A DNA stretch of 60,000 nucleotides from Symsagittifera roscoffensis. Lineage: Eukaryota > Xenacoelomorpha > Acoela > Convolutidae. Shown piece after piece: positions 46,234-60,000 of the stretch. The DNA lies in the NCBI RefSeq assembly GCF_963678635.1, contig NC_087067.1, forward strand, positions 31,534,401 through 31,594,400. The letters are read 5' to 3'. A program made the position numbers and the translations under genes. Below the pieces are notes generated by a model that was not told where the DNA came from, did not search any database, and saw only the letters and a list, made by a program, of their open reading frames with translations. How positions within the stretch are numbered: position 1 is the first letter of the stretch; each line of letters opens with the position of its first letter.

Positions 46234-49200
46234 ATGAATTCCGCCGCTCCTTCCGAACATTTATTCGAAACGACATTCATTCCCCCTCCTCACCCAACAC
46301 TGAACTCTAACTCCCACCCACACCAGCAACAACACCACCAACAAGCCCTACAGCATCAACAGTCCCTATTGCCAGCACAAGGCCAGAACGGAAACAGGAA
46401 CTTGGCCACCTCCGCCGCGACCGCACAACCAACACCACCTGAATTCGAGGTCACTCAAAATCCCCAGTTGCAACTGCCCCCCAACAGTTCCTGTAGTATA
46501 TCGCCACCACAACAACAACACACTATACCACCACGACCTCATATTACACTACCCATATCGACCAGTAATTTCCATCTCAGCAACAACAACAATAACAATG
46601 TCGCCCGCGATATCACACCGCCCGCGACATCAGCTGCAATTCTTCATCATACCGAAAACAACTTCACCCAGCTGACCTCCCGCGACGAAGCACAAAGAGG
46701 TCAAATAGCACCGCTGACACTGCCCCCAATTTTGACGCGACAGACCCACAATTCTGGCATTTCTTCCGGATTCCCTACTCTGAATTTCCCCCTCGCTTTC
46801 CCTCAGGGACTGGAATTTCGGCACTCGGCATCTCCCTTAGACTCGAATCAAAACGGTTCTTATTTTGCCCAATACTCGTCGGGAGTTGCCACTTCGATCG
46901 CGACATCTTCAAGTGCGAATAATTCAGTTCAAAATTCAGAGATCAGCAGCAAGTTTGAACACACGGAGGGATTGTCTTTCACAGATTTGCATCAGATAAA
47001 CCTTCAAAATTTAACTAACAGTTAGTACCTGTTTAATAAATTCGTCCGCAAATATTGAAAACTGGTAAGTAAGTCATACAAATTGCTAAATGTATGTTTC
47101 CTTTTCAGAGAATTCGAACCCTTTGAATCGATCATGTTCGAGGAAGAGATCCCACGGACAGACAGTTTCACAAGAGCAGGATCATTCAGCAGTCACTTTG
47201 AGCAGCCTGAGCAGACAAGAAGGAGTGAAGCAGGTAACTCCCCCCATGAACAGTCCCCCTACAGCAGCAGCAGCAGCTGTAGATGGGAACACATACATGG
47301 ACGCATCCCAGATGGGCCACTACAGCTTGAACGACTTCATCAACTCCGGTAACAATTTGAAAAACTTCAGTTTCTCTAGTTATGATATATCCGACAAATT
47401 TAATTCATTGTTAGCTTAAAATCAACTTTACCTGTTGCCTTGTGCCTCGTTTCATAGTCAAATGAAACCCTCCAAGGAAAAATATAGTATTGATTTTTAG
47501 TATTAGTGCTTTTAAAATGTACCCTATTTCGTTCATAATTATGTTAACCATCAAGAATCTTCAATTAATCGGGAATAACACCGCCAGGAATAAGACATCA
47601 CAAGGAATAAAAGTTAAAAAATTTTCCAAACACCGTTCAATACTAGCCCTCGTCTTTTTCAGCATCGGGAGCTCACAACGGCCTCTACCCTCCTCTTGTG
47701 CCCTGCAATCCTTCTCAGACATTGGAACTCAAATTAGGCTCCCCTCCCCCCTCCTCAAACCACTTTGCCCCCCACTTCACAACCAACAACACACCCCCAG
47801 AGAAAATATCTTCCTCTGGTGCTCCCATTATGAGTGAGGAAGAGAAGGCCTCCTCTTTCCTTCATAACTCCTTCGTGCCACAGTCTGGCTACTCAGTTCC
47901 CATCCCGGGTGGATTCGACAGTGAGTCCATGACCAACTGGATCCAGAACACCATATCCCAGACACACTTGCACCAACAACAAGTGTCTGCTGTGAAAAAC
48001 GCAGCTGCAGTTGCAGGTACATTCCAAACAATACTATTCATTTGAGCCCGAAAGCTTGTCATATAATTTTCAGGAGGAAAACTTTCAATGTCTGGCGACA
48101 AAATTAATGAATAACTCTATTTTGGCCACTAAATTACAATTTTTTTTACTCTTAACGTGAATCTGGTTCCTGCTTCACCAGTGAAAGCTATATTTTGATT
48201 TTTCACACAGCATGACCTGTTATAGTAAACGCCACCATGATCTAAATAACAGTAGATATTGTTTTTGTTCCAGGATCCGCCTTGGGAGGGACAACATTCG
48301 AAGATGCCGAAATCGAACTTTACAAAAACTCAGGTAAAACTTGAACATCTTGAATTCATTTGAGTAATAACTATCGCGCAAATCTAAGAGAAGTCCTTCT
48401 TGCATACAAATCAGTTTTGTCTCAATTTTCAAAGGCTGGGAATTTAGTTGCCGAGCGAGTAACGTTCAATCTAGGACAAACAAAACTGTTCAAGAGACTG
48501 CTTAGCTCTAGATGAGGGGTTAGTCGAGGAGTGGGTGAGAAGGGGCTAGTTTATTAAGTGAATTGGCAACTGTTTGCTTTCGAATCCCGCAGCCCAACTT
48601 TTCCCAAAGCAATCCAATCTCATATATTACGGCTATTCATTAAATATCCTGCAATTTAACTACACTATATTTTCACTTCCATAGGAAGTGTAAATAACCA
48701 TGTTTATTGAAATTATCACAAGCTGCTAAATTGATTTATATTGTGAAACAATCTAAGAAAGGGAAATAAAAGTGATTTAAGTCAGGAAAAAAATTTGACA
48801 CCACCAAATAAAGGCTGTGATGGCTTGGAAAAAACATATCAGGCAATTTGAATGCGGATATTAAAATCGGGAAATCAAATATTCTTCTACAGAACCGATT
48901 AGAAACTGATCTTTTATGATATTACTAAACAGCGGCATTTTTCACTGAAAGTTCGAACTGAAAAAAAAAATAGTGAAAGATAATTGAATAACATCTCCAA
49001 TAGATTCCTCCAATCTCAAAAAATCACTGCTTACAAAACAATCTATTTTAACTGAAATATATTACGACCAGTTGGAAAGAACAAAAAATTCTAAATATGA
49101 ACAAGGGATATTTTTTGCGATCCCCGAAAAGATTCAAATGAGTGTTTGGTGTGATTTTAGGTATGCTCCTGCCTTCGAATGGACTTTTGGCCCAAAATCC

Positions 49201-50353
49201 GAACACAAGTCCAGCTCAATACAGATTATCACCTGCAGGATTATGCAACAAAGGTAAACAAGAGACCAATTTCACTCGAACTTCCCACATTAAGTACAAA
49301 ACACATGAACTGCTCAATTCAGAGCCTCTTACATGATGGGCATATTAAATCAAGTGTGCTTAAATCATCGTCAAGTTCACTCGACTAGCTTGGAACCACG
49401 TTCGTAATTCGGATTACGGAGAAAAGAGTGAAAACAAAAGTTGAAGTGTGATCGTTAAGCGAGTGACTTCTAAGAGAAAAAGAGAACATAAAACAATAAT
49501 TTTTGCATCAAAAAACAATTGATTTAAATTTCAAGTTTATACTCTGTCAATGTATTATCACCCAAAGCCACTAATAAAGGAAGTTATTTATGATAGTTGT
49601 AAAACACCTCAATTCCTGTCGCAACAATTCCAGTAGTTCTCACCAGGAAGCAATACAATTAATTATACATTTTGCAAAAGCTCAGACTTAGCCCCATTTA
49701 AATTCTAGATACTTTATTTATGCTAATTTGTTTCAGGTTCCGGGCAAATCCAACTGTGGCAATTTCTGCTTGAACTTCTTAGTGAGACTAAGAATTCCAG
49801 CTGCATTGCTTGGGAGGGGACTAATGGGGAGTTCAAAATTACAGACCCCGATGAGGTTGCAAGACGGTGGGGAGAACGGAAAAGCAAGCCCAACATGAAC
49901 TACGACAAAATGTCACGGGCACTGCGTTACTACTATGACAAAAACATAATGACCAAAATACACGGAAAAAGATACGCATATAAATTTGACTTCAATGGTC
50001 TGGCGCAAGCTCAAGCAGCCGCTGCTGGAGATCCCGGATACCGCTACCCGGCCGAGATCCCATTTTTCAGCCCTGGTTCTACCGGTTACCACCAAGCCAG
50101 TCGGTTTTTCCACAGCCCCACTGCAGCTATGATAAATGGGTCGACCGGAGGTGTTGGCTTTGGAGCACATCCCGGGGCATGCTATTGGCCAGCAGCAACT
50201 GGACCAACTTCCAGCATGTATATTGCAGCTGCCACTGGAGCTCACCCGAACGGCAACGGAGCTCACGGAACACACGGAGCCTATTCTCCACATAGCGCAG
50301 TGGCAATGTCGGCATTTGCAAACTCGCAGTATTTCAACCCTTACTCTATGTAA
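46234..50353 (+). CDS. ERG/FLI/FEV-type ETS transcription factor
   Basis: Six exons, 46234-47020, 47109-47348, 47663-48016, 48274-48333, 49161-49253 and 49737-50353, join in one frame to 716 residues. All five introns are phase 1 and every internal exon is a multiple of three. The ETS domain starts at residue 512 ([15 protein letters not shown]) and contains [20 protein letters not shown], the two recognition arginines in [10 protein letters not shown], and YAYKFDF, which mark the ERG/FLI/FEV subfamily. The long N-terminus is Gln/His/Pro/Ser-rich, with no Pointed domain; FEV/Pet-1 also lacks one. The C-terminus is Ala/Gly-rich with CYWPA, ending FNPYSM. It should be a nuclear sequence-specific DNA-binding factor. 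The first ATG is chosen because the open frame before it starts only at a TTG. The choice between ERG and FEV is open. Confidence 0.9.
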
Positions 50354-50777
50354 ACTGTATATTTAGATGATACTGATAATTGTGTACATGTACAAAACAA
50401 ATTTAGATATAATATTATTTTCCAATGTTACTTGGGTTCTATTTTTGAATTTAATTTTTTTCTTAATTTTAAGCATATATTTTTTCCTATTTCTGAAATA
50501 CCCAAAATCAAGAGAAAAATGTTCTCCCAAGAAGCAAAAAAATCATCAAGCAAAGCGTTTCGAAAATGTAGATAGATGATTTCCAGAAAAAATGCCTTAA
50601 AAAGAACACTGGAAGACACAAAATTCCTATACTGGCCTCCGGTTGAAGCTTTCATACCACTAAATGTGGTTATCTTCATGAACTTGCATCACACAGGCAT
50701 ACATCAACCCACTTTCGCTGTTATAAATCTCGAAATAGAAACCGTACAATCGTAATACAAAATGATCAACTAGTAAT

Positions 50778-50792
50778 GGGGGGGGGGGGGGG
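50778..50792 (+). repeat. poly-G tract (G15)
   Basis: Fifteen consecutive G about 425 bases past the ETS stop codon; the second long G run in this AT-rich window. Confidence 0.9.
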
Positions 50793-51490
50793 CTTTTCTC
50801 TGTTACAAGCACTTATTACAATTACGGGTGGCGTATCTATTAACATTTTTGTCATAACAAAAACCCAATTTCAACCAAGTTAGCCGGTTGCTGTGCAAGA
50901 AGCACAAAGTTCCAAGTACTTTGTTTTTTCAAATGTGTTCGGTTTTTGTGTGTTGTGTGATGAGAGGAAAAACAAAATTTTAGAACTTAAGAAAATGAAT
51001 CATAATCGACTTCAGTTAATGCATTGTTGATAAACACAATGAAAACAAAGAAACTTTTTTTCTTAAGAAGTTCAATTTCTGAGTGCATCGAACACAGGCT
51101 ATTAAATTGCGAAAAAAAACAACAAAAATGGATTCGAAATACAACTTTACGCTCGCTTAAATAAATAAAGTAAGCAATCAAAATGATTCAATGATACTGT
51201 CGGCCAAGTTATATATTCCGACTTAATAACACTCTACAGTCCGATTAAATAACGATTTCTAACCGCAAGCGTAATTAACAATTTAAAAAAAACGTGCTGC
51301 ATTTCATCGTGTTTACCTGTTGAAATGTCATTCCCAAATTAGTGACCAATGTCAAAATGCTTTTTATCCGGAAACAGAGGGCGTTTCACGCTAAAAATTT
51401 ACCAGCTACTCAAAATACTCGCAGATTATTGTAAATTCAGATGTGCTTTGAAGCACAAATTTTTGTGGTATTTTTTTTCAACTAAAAAAA

Positions 51491-51908
51491 AGCAACCGGT
51501 TAGTTCCGTTTTGCTTTGTCAATTTTGGGTGATGCAACTGGCACATTTTAGTTGAAAAAATTTACAAAAAATTACCACAAAAAATTGTCTAGGTTCGAGT
51601 AAGACACAAAGCTCTTTCAGTCGACATTAGAGCTGCAATAGAGAAATCCTAAAACACATGCAAAGTATCGGGAAAAAAATGACATGAAATTTCCACTGCT
51701 GAGAGTAAAAGGCCTTGTTCAAACAAGGATGAGCAACAACAAATTTTGAAATTAAATCGGCATATTTTGCACCAAAACTGAAGCACACGAGCGTATTCCC
51801 CTTTTAGCTTAACAAAAACCGAAACAATCTTTTAATGTAAAACCGCATCAAAACGTGCCAGTTGCATCACCCAAAATTGACAAAGCAAAACGGAACTAAC
51901 CGGTTGCT
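51491..51908. repeat. perfect 54-bp inverted repeat
   Basis: AGCAACCGGTTAGTTCCGTT and the following 34 bases at 51491-51544 reappear as the exact reverse complement at 51855-51908, 310 bases apart. One arm lies in the family A end motif (AACCGGTTGCTG). Two copies of the same element in opposite orientation, or the ends of a young fold-back element. Confidence 0.85.
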
Positions 51909-52955
51909 GTATAAGAATCACAAAAAATCATTTATGAAAAAATTTACAAAAAAACTCTTTCAAACTTGCGCCGGTTTTTGTGCGCGGTGTGATGAGGAAA
52001 GACAAGAGCATAAAACTTAAGTGAATCAATCAATATAGACTGCAGTTGTCTTCAAAAATGAATAAGTAACAATTTTTTTTTGAAGACTTCTTATGGAACA
52101 TATACAGAAAAAGTAAATGCCAAATGAAGCATCGAGCAAAAAATGAAAAAAATTACTGTCGAAAAAACTGGTGTAAAAATTTTGTTTTAAGTCTGATTCA
52201 GTAAAGCGAGTGAGTTTGGAATGTAATTAAATAAATTTCAGTACGCAAGTTTTGCATGCGAAAAAATGGAAAATGTTGAGCCAGATTTTGTATAATTTCA
52301 AAAATTTCGCGAAATATACTAAGTTGGAAATATTTTCAAAAAGACTTCTTATTATTGTACTGTTGTATGAAATAGCTTTTTTCGTTTCACTCGATGAATA
52401 AAAAGCATAAAAAAGCATAAGAAATACATGATAATAATGTTCCAATGCAGCCTCCTAATTCAGAAGAGCCATTAAAAGGGTCACAAAAATAAGAACTTTC
52501 GTGCCACTAAAAAGCACTTTTATTTGCGCCTTAGGTTGGAAAAAAACTTCCATGGTACTATCACTTTCCGCTCCGCTTGTGTAAAAACTAAAACCCCCCA
52601 GTAGACAAGTTCCTCGCCCCTTTCAGTGGTTTGAACAAATTATGGCGTTTGATTTGTGTCATTACAGCTGATGACTTAAAACAGTTTATGGTGAGCATAG
52701 GCTTCAACTTCTGGTCAATATGAGCTATATTTTAGCCTGATAAACTTTAGAACGAAGTAGTATGTAAAGGTATAATATGAATATACACAGTTCTTTGTAA
52801 AATTGAATTGGGCACCTTTTAAATCCGAATGACCATTCAGATTTAAAAAACTCACGGCGTGAAAAAAAGAAAAGGCAATACAACTTTAAAAACAATAAGT
52901 TAATTTGACTGGAAGCTAACCTAAAGCAAAAACAAACAGATACAATCAAAAAGAA

Positions 52956-56875
<3,920 letters not shown>

Positions 56876-57021
56876 AACCTAACCTTAAAACGACTGAAGA
56901 TAGATCAGATAAAATTGAGAAAATAAGAACTACGAAATAATTACATGAAACAAATTTTCACTAATTAACCGCAAATCACACTTGGATGGTGTCCGGCAGA
57001 TAACACGACAGCTGCCGGAGA

Positions 57022-57081
57022 GTGACCGTGGCCGAGTCAGTAAAATGCGCGGCTCCTGGGTTCGAACCCCACTTAGGTCCC
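57022..57081 (+). repeat. tRNA-derived SINE head (Ser/Leu-like)
   Basis: Box A-like GTGGCCGAGTCAGTAAAATG and a perfect box B-type GGGTTCGAACCCC occur with about 17 bases between them. The outer 6-base ends (GTGACC and GGTCCC) pair at five positions. The anticodon arm is missing, so it cannot be a functional tRNA; a SINE promoter or truncated tRNA. The 3' continuation to about 57180 may be SINE body. It is upstream of the KAT2 start. Confidence 0.6.
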
Positions 57082-57676
57082 TCAAGACGACAACGTAATC
57101 AACAATTTTTTTAGACTGATGTTTGGTAAGGCTGTCTTACCGCTGGAAAAGTATCCTTGATATGTCTATTATATACACATGATACTTGGTTTTAGCATTA
57201 AATTTAAAAACACGCCCATCAGTTTCGAAAACATGAATGAAAATATGTACGAATGACATCATGAGAGATCGAACAACCAGTGGCGTTTTTAAGTGGCCTT
57301 TTTAAAAAAATGAACCACTGGATCAATTGAGCAATATCCCCCACTTCCGTAATGAGCAATTGAGCTAACTCCCCCAATTTTTTTTTGCAAATTTTTGTTT
57401 GGACGACCATTGCCTCTCATCGAGGAAAGTGAGTTACAAGAGAATCAACATTAAAACCAAAAATTTGATAAGTTAGAGAAACTAGGTAAGATAGTGGTTT
57501 CAGTGACCCAAAATAGCTACAAACTAAAGGAAAAAAGCAACGTACTAAAAACTTGCGGAGATTAAAGTTAAAATTTACAACTAACGCAGATAAAAAATTA
57601 TAAAACAAAGTTCCTTGGTTGTATTGGACACTTACGTCAAATCTAAAATAACTGAAAGAGTAGGGTTGTTCCAGGC

Positions 57677-57782
57677 GGTTCCCAAGCTTATCACCCCGTG
57701 TTTTGTAACCCCCTTTTTCTTAACCCCCTCTCATATAACCCCTAAATCAGATAACCCCACTACAATTTAATCCCTTTTTAAA
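57677..57782 (+). repeat. left TIR of MULE
   Basis: Begins GGTTCCCAAGCTTATC and contains five or so CCCC-bearing TAACCCC motifs, ending CTACAATTTAATCCCTTTT. Pairs with the right TIR, whose inner end reads CAACAATTTAACCCCCTTTT on the minus strand. Confidence 0.85.
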
Positions 57783-58150
57783 ACCAATTGTTAGAATCAA
57801 AGTGAAAGTTACTTGAAAAGGATTCGGAACCATATCGTCGGTAAGCATCAAAGCTTTAATTGCGAAAAATTTTGCGAACCAAAATGAGTTAACACGCACG
57901 CTGCTAAATGCGTTTTAGATTTGAACAGAAATGACCTTGCCGATAGTCTAGACTTTGATATGAACTTGAAAACGAATCCGACCGACATGATTCAAATTGG
58001 TGCATATACAAAACAGTCCAAAACCATTTGAATTTCTTAACCTTGATCTTTTGGCGCCGACAGAATTGATCTACGCTTTGAAAACTCAAACATGGGCTTA
58101 ATTAAGATCAAAGAGCCAAACTTGGAAGAAATTTTCGGATGACAACCAAA

Positions 58151-58221
58151 GGCCTCATGGTGTAATGGTTAAAGCGTTAGTCTCAAAATCTAGAGTTCAA
58201 AGGATCGAATCCCTGGCGGCA
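58151..58221 (+). repeat. tRNA-like sequence inside MULE
   Basis: Box A-like TGGTGTAATGGTTAAAGCG followed by a possible anticodon loop CTCAAAA and box B-like GGATCGAATCC. Stems pair only partly and there is no long variable arm, so a tRNA pseudogene or SINE insertion is favoured. Confidence 0.4.
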
Positions 58222-58469
58222 CAAAATTTTTTCCAATTTTCCCAAAAAAGTTGAATTTCGGGTAAATATGATAACGGGTATATCAAGGGTACAATAAATG
58301 GGTTAACCTTACAGGGTTGGGCGGAGGGAAAAGAAAAGTCAACACCTTGTATGTATTTATTATTTTGCCGGTTTCAAATCGACTCTAGCTCAATTTTGAA
58401 AAATCAAGGAAAATAATTAAACTTGGAAAAATTTTTATTGCTTGGCAATATAGATTAAATAGCAAATAT

Positions 58470-59447
58470 TTAGCTCAAGTTCGCCATAGCGCGAAAGAAA
58501 TGCAAATCAGTTTTTTCTTCGTAAACATGCATAATATTCTGCACTTTTTCGTTGAGCACCCGGTATTTTTTCTTTTTTGTAAATTGGTGCCCACTCGAGG
58601 CGTTATAGAAATTAAGTTTTTGGACGGACGCGTCTTTTTGCAAATTTGCAATCACTTTCCATATACTGGGATGCGATCCACTGAAGTATGACTGTATGCC
58701 ATAATGCCAGCCCTCTACAGCATTTGCTGTTCTGGCCAAACCCGATGATGCCGCATCCCTTTGATTCCATAACGAAGGGGGGAATAGGGCTTTTATATAT
58801 GCATATATGCAAGCAGGGGCTATTCCTGAAAGACTAACGTGTATGGAGTAAAGTTGATAAAACATTTTCGGTGTGACTTTAAAAGTTCCATCAGCCAACC
58901 AAAAGTTGGATGTTTCAAGCACACGTAGCATTTCAGGGTCACCGAATAAAATAATCCTCTCGTGATCATTTTGCCCACTGTCAAATCTTATAAAATTTTT
59001 GAAAAGTTCGGGTATTTCGAAACTTCTGTTTGCTGGGGAGACTGGTAATACTTCTTCTCGTTGCTTGCGCGCTCGTTGTGCGGTGCGAACTAAATTTTCT
59101 TTGGATGGTAGGGCTAGTTGAGTGGCAATGTTGTCTGTAATTGGCTGAATGGCGGTTGCGACTGCGACGGTTGGGGTGTTACTATCGCTTAGCTCCTTGA
59201 TGTTTTTCAAAACTAGTCGAGCATCAGGTTTGCCCGTGGAAATATCGTGATTATGTTGACCCCTCGTTTCAATAAAATTTTCTCCTTCCGTAATTGCTGT
59301 TGCGCGGCATTTATGGGTTTGGTACTTTGAGCAGTTCCAATTTGTTGTTGTCTTGTTTTTTCGTTTAAGGTAATACTCGTGGCCTGATACCACTAGCATT
59401 TGTTTATCTTTCGAAGATAAAGTAAAATGGAATGACGCTTCAAACAT
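58470..59447 (-). pseudogene. FLYWCH/MULE transposase with catalytic core deleted
   Basis: Open for 325 codons from the ATG at 59447 (a TTG lies 30 bases earlier). Residues about 10-70 make a FLYWCH zinc finger: EYYLKRKNKTTTNWNCSKYQ, then HKCRATAI and QHNHD supply the two Cys and two His. About 155-205 match the start of the MULE DDE fold (FWLADGTFKVTPKMFYQLYS, with the first catalytic Asp). The frame then jumps from ACIYA to ALFPPSLWNQRD and the family's C-terminal RTANAVEGWHYGIQSYFSG..HPSIWK block, so the second catalytic Asp region is missing without a frameshift. Family members are usually considerably longer. It could not catalyse transposition but could still bind DNA. Confidence 0.85.
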
Positions 59448-59734
59448 TATATCTGATCTGATAGAGTGGTATAACAATGGTTAAAGAAATAGGCAGCATG
59501 ATTTTTTATGAAACTCACAAACGTCTTTTGTTGCCTTCAATTAGCACCATGTAGGTTATCTGTTTTAAACGCGTGAGTGAGGGATTATTTCTCTAACTAA
59601 TCGAAATGCAATTACTTTTGAGATGCTAGAGGCATCAAGTGAATTAAGACTAGCTTTTCAGGCCTCAATTAGTAAGCTTAATTGGACTACTCCTGTACTT
59701 TTAAAAAGGACTTAATTTGAAACAAATTATCGTC

Positions 59735-59840
59735 ATTAAAAGGGGGTTAAATTGTTGTGGGGTTATCATGTTACGGGGTTATGATATAGGGGGTGTAAAC
59801 AGAGGGGGTTAAATATCGTAGGGTTAAAGAGTGGGACACC
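59735..59840 (-). repeat. right TIR of MULE
   Basis: Read on the minus strand it begins GGTGTCCCACTCTTTAACCC and continues with TTTAACCCCCT, CATAACCCCGTAACATG and GATAACCCCACAACA, aligning with the left TIR. Confidence 0.85.
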
Positions 59841-59849
59841 GTTCCAGGC

Positions 59850-60000
59850 ACAATTCTCGGGTTGATTCTGGCCATACTTCTTTTTCAAGCGATACTACAT
59901 GATCTTTCAATCGGGACTTTGCTAAAGTTAGTTACAAATTCAAAATTGGTTGATTTTTGGACGCCACTAGTTCCGAATAAAAATAAATTATCAATTTTGT
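59850..60000. other. window edge, nothing seen
   Basis: 150 bases after the MULE target duplication with no recognisable feature. Confidence 0.5.

Larger units (their letters stand above)
50354..52955. other. intergenic between ETS and KAT2, repeats
   Basis: Convergent 3' flanks of the ETS gene and KAT2. No gene is seen. It contains a G15 tract at 50778-50792, sequences related to one end of repeat family A (CCGGTTGCTGTGCAAGAAGC near 50884 and a related block near 51901), and a perfect 54-bp inverted repeat. Confidence 0.6.
57677..59840. mobile_element. Mutator-like DNA transposon (MULE), defective
   Basis: The 2164-bp element is bounded by a perfect 9-bp direct repeat, GTTCCAGGC (57668-57676 and 59841-59849), the target size typical of MULEs. 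The termini are inverted repeats of about 105 bp (57677-57782 and 59735-59840), diverged but collinear, and built from repeated TAACCCC-type motifs. Inside, on the minus strand, lies a FLYWCH/MULE transposase ORF that has lost its middle. A tRNA-like sequence sits at 58151-58221. Perfect TSDs imply a relatively young insertion, though the transposase cannot be active. Confidence 0.88.

Noticed and set aside
58151-58221. Functional tRNA-Leu(CAA)
   Set aside because: Anticodon loop and boxes are suggestive, but the T-stem and acceptor stem have mismatches and it lies inside a transposon.

Overview
This is AT-rich nuclear DNA from an invertebrate animal. Genes are split by spliceosomal introns (GT-AG, one apparent GC-AG), and the gene set is metazoan: a KChIP-like calcium sensor, a MOLO1-domain protein, a DEG/ENaC channel, EIF1AD, MRPL13, EIF3D, an ERG/FLI/FEV-type ETS factor and a GCN5/PCAF acetyltransferase. 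MOLO1 is an invertebrate-type family and the proteins are fairly divergent from human. I cannot fix the phylum; a tunicate would fit but is speculation.

Layout. 1-1.2 kb: nested inverted-repeat DNA elements, one with a perfect 8-bp target duplication. 3.2-6.9 kb (+): seven-exon KChIP-like gene. 7-15.2 kb: no intact gene; a decayed LINE endonuclease fragment and a near-identical triplication of a ~1186-bp unit. 15.2-20.4 kb (+): MOLO1 gene followed by an intronless DEG/ENaC channel carrying LDLa and CUB modules. 20.5-28.7 kb: repeats only, including a recent 776-bp tandem duplication and a long hairpin. 28.8-43.4 kb (-): EIF3D, MRPL13 and EIF1AD lie head to tail, all acting in translation; MRPL13 and EIF1AD are 167 bp apart and the only canonical poly(A) signal I noticed follows EIF1AD, so the trio is a candidate operon. 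46.2-50.4 kb (+): six-exon ETS gene. 53-56.9 kb (-): two-exon KAT2 gene. 57.7-59.8 kb: a complete-ended Mutator-like element (long TIRs, perfect 9-bp TSD) with a FLYWCH/MULE transposase that has lost its catalytic centre.

Exon models were assembled by hand from splice signals, phase agreement and remembered family sequences; none was checked with an aligner or RNA data. The only join I could not make is exon 2 to exon 3 of the MOLO1 gene.
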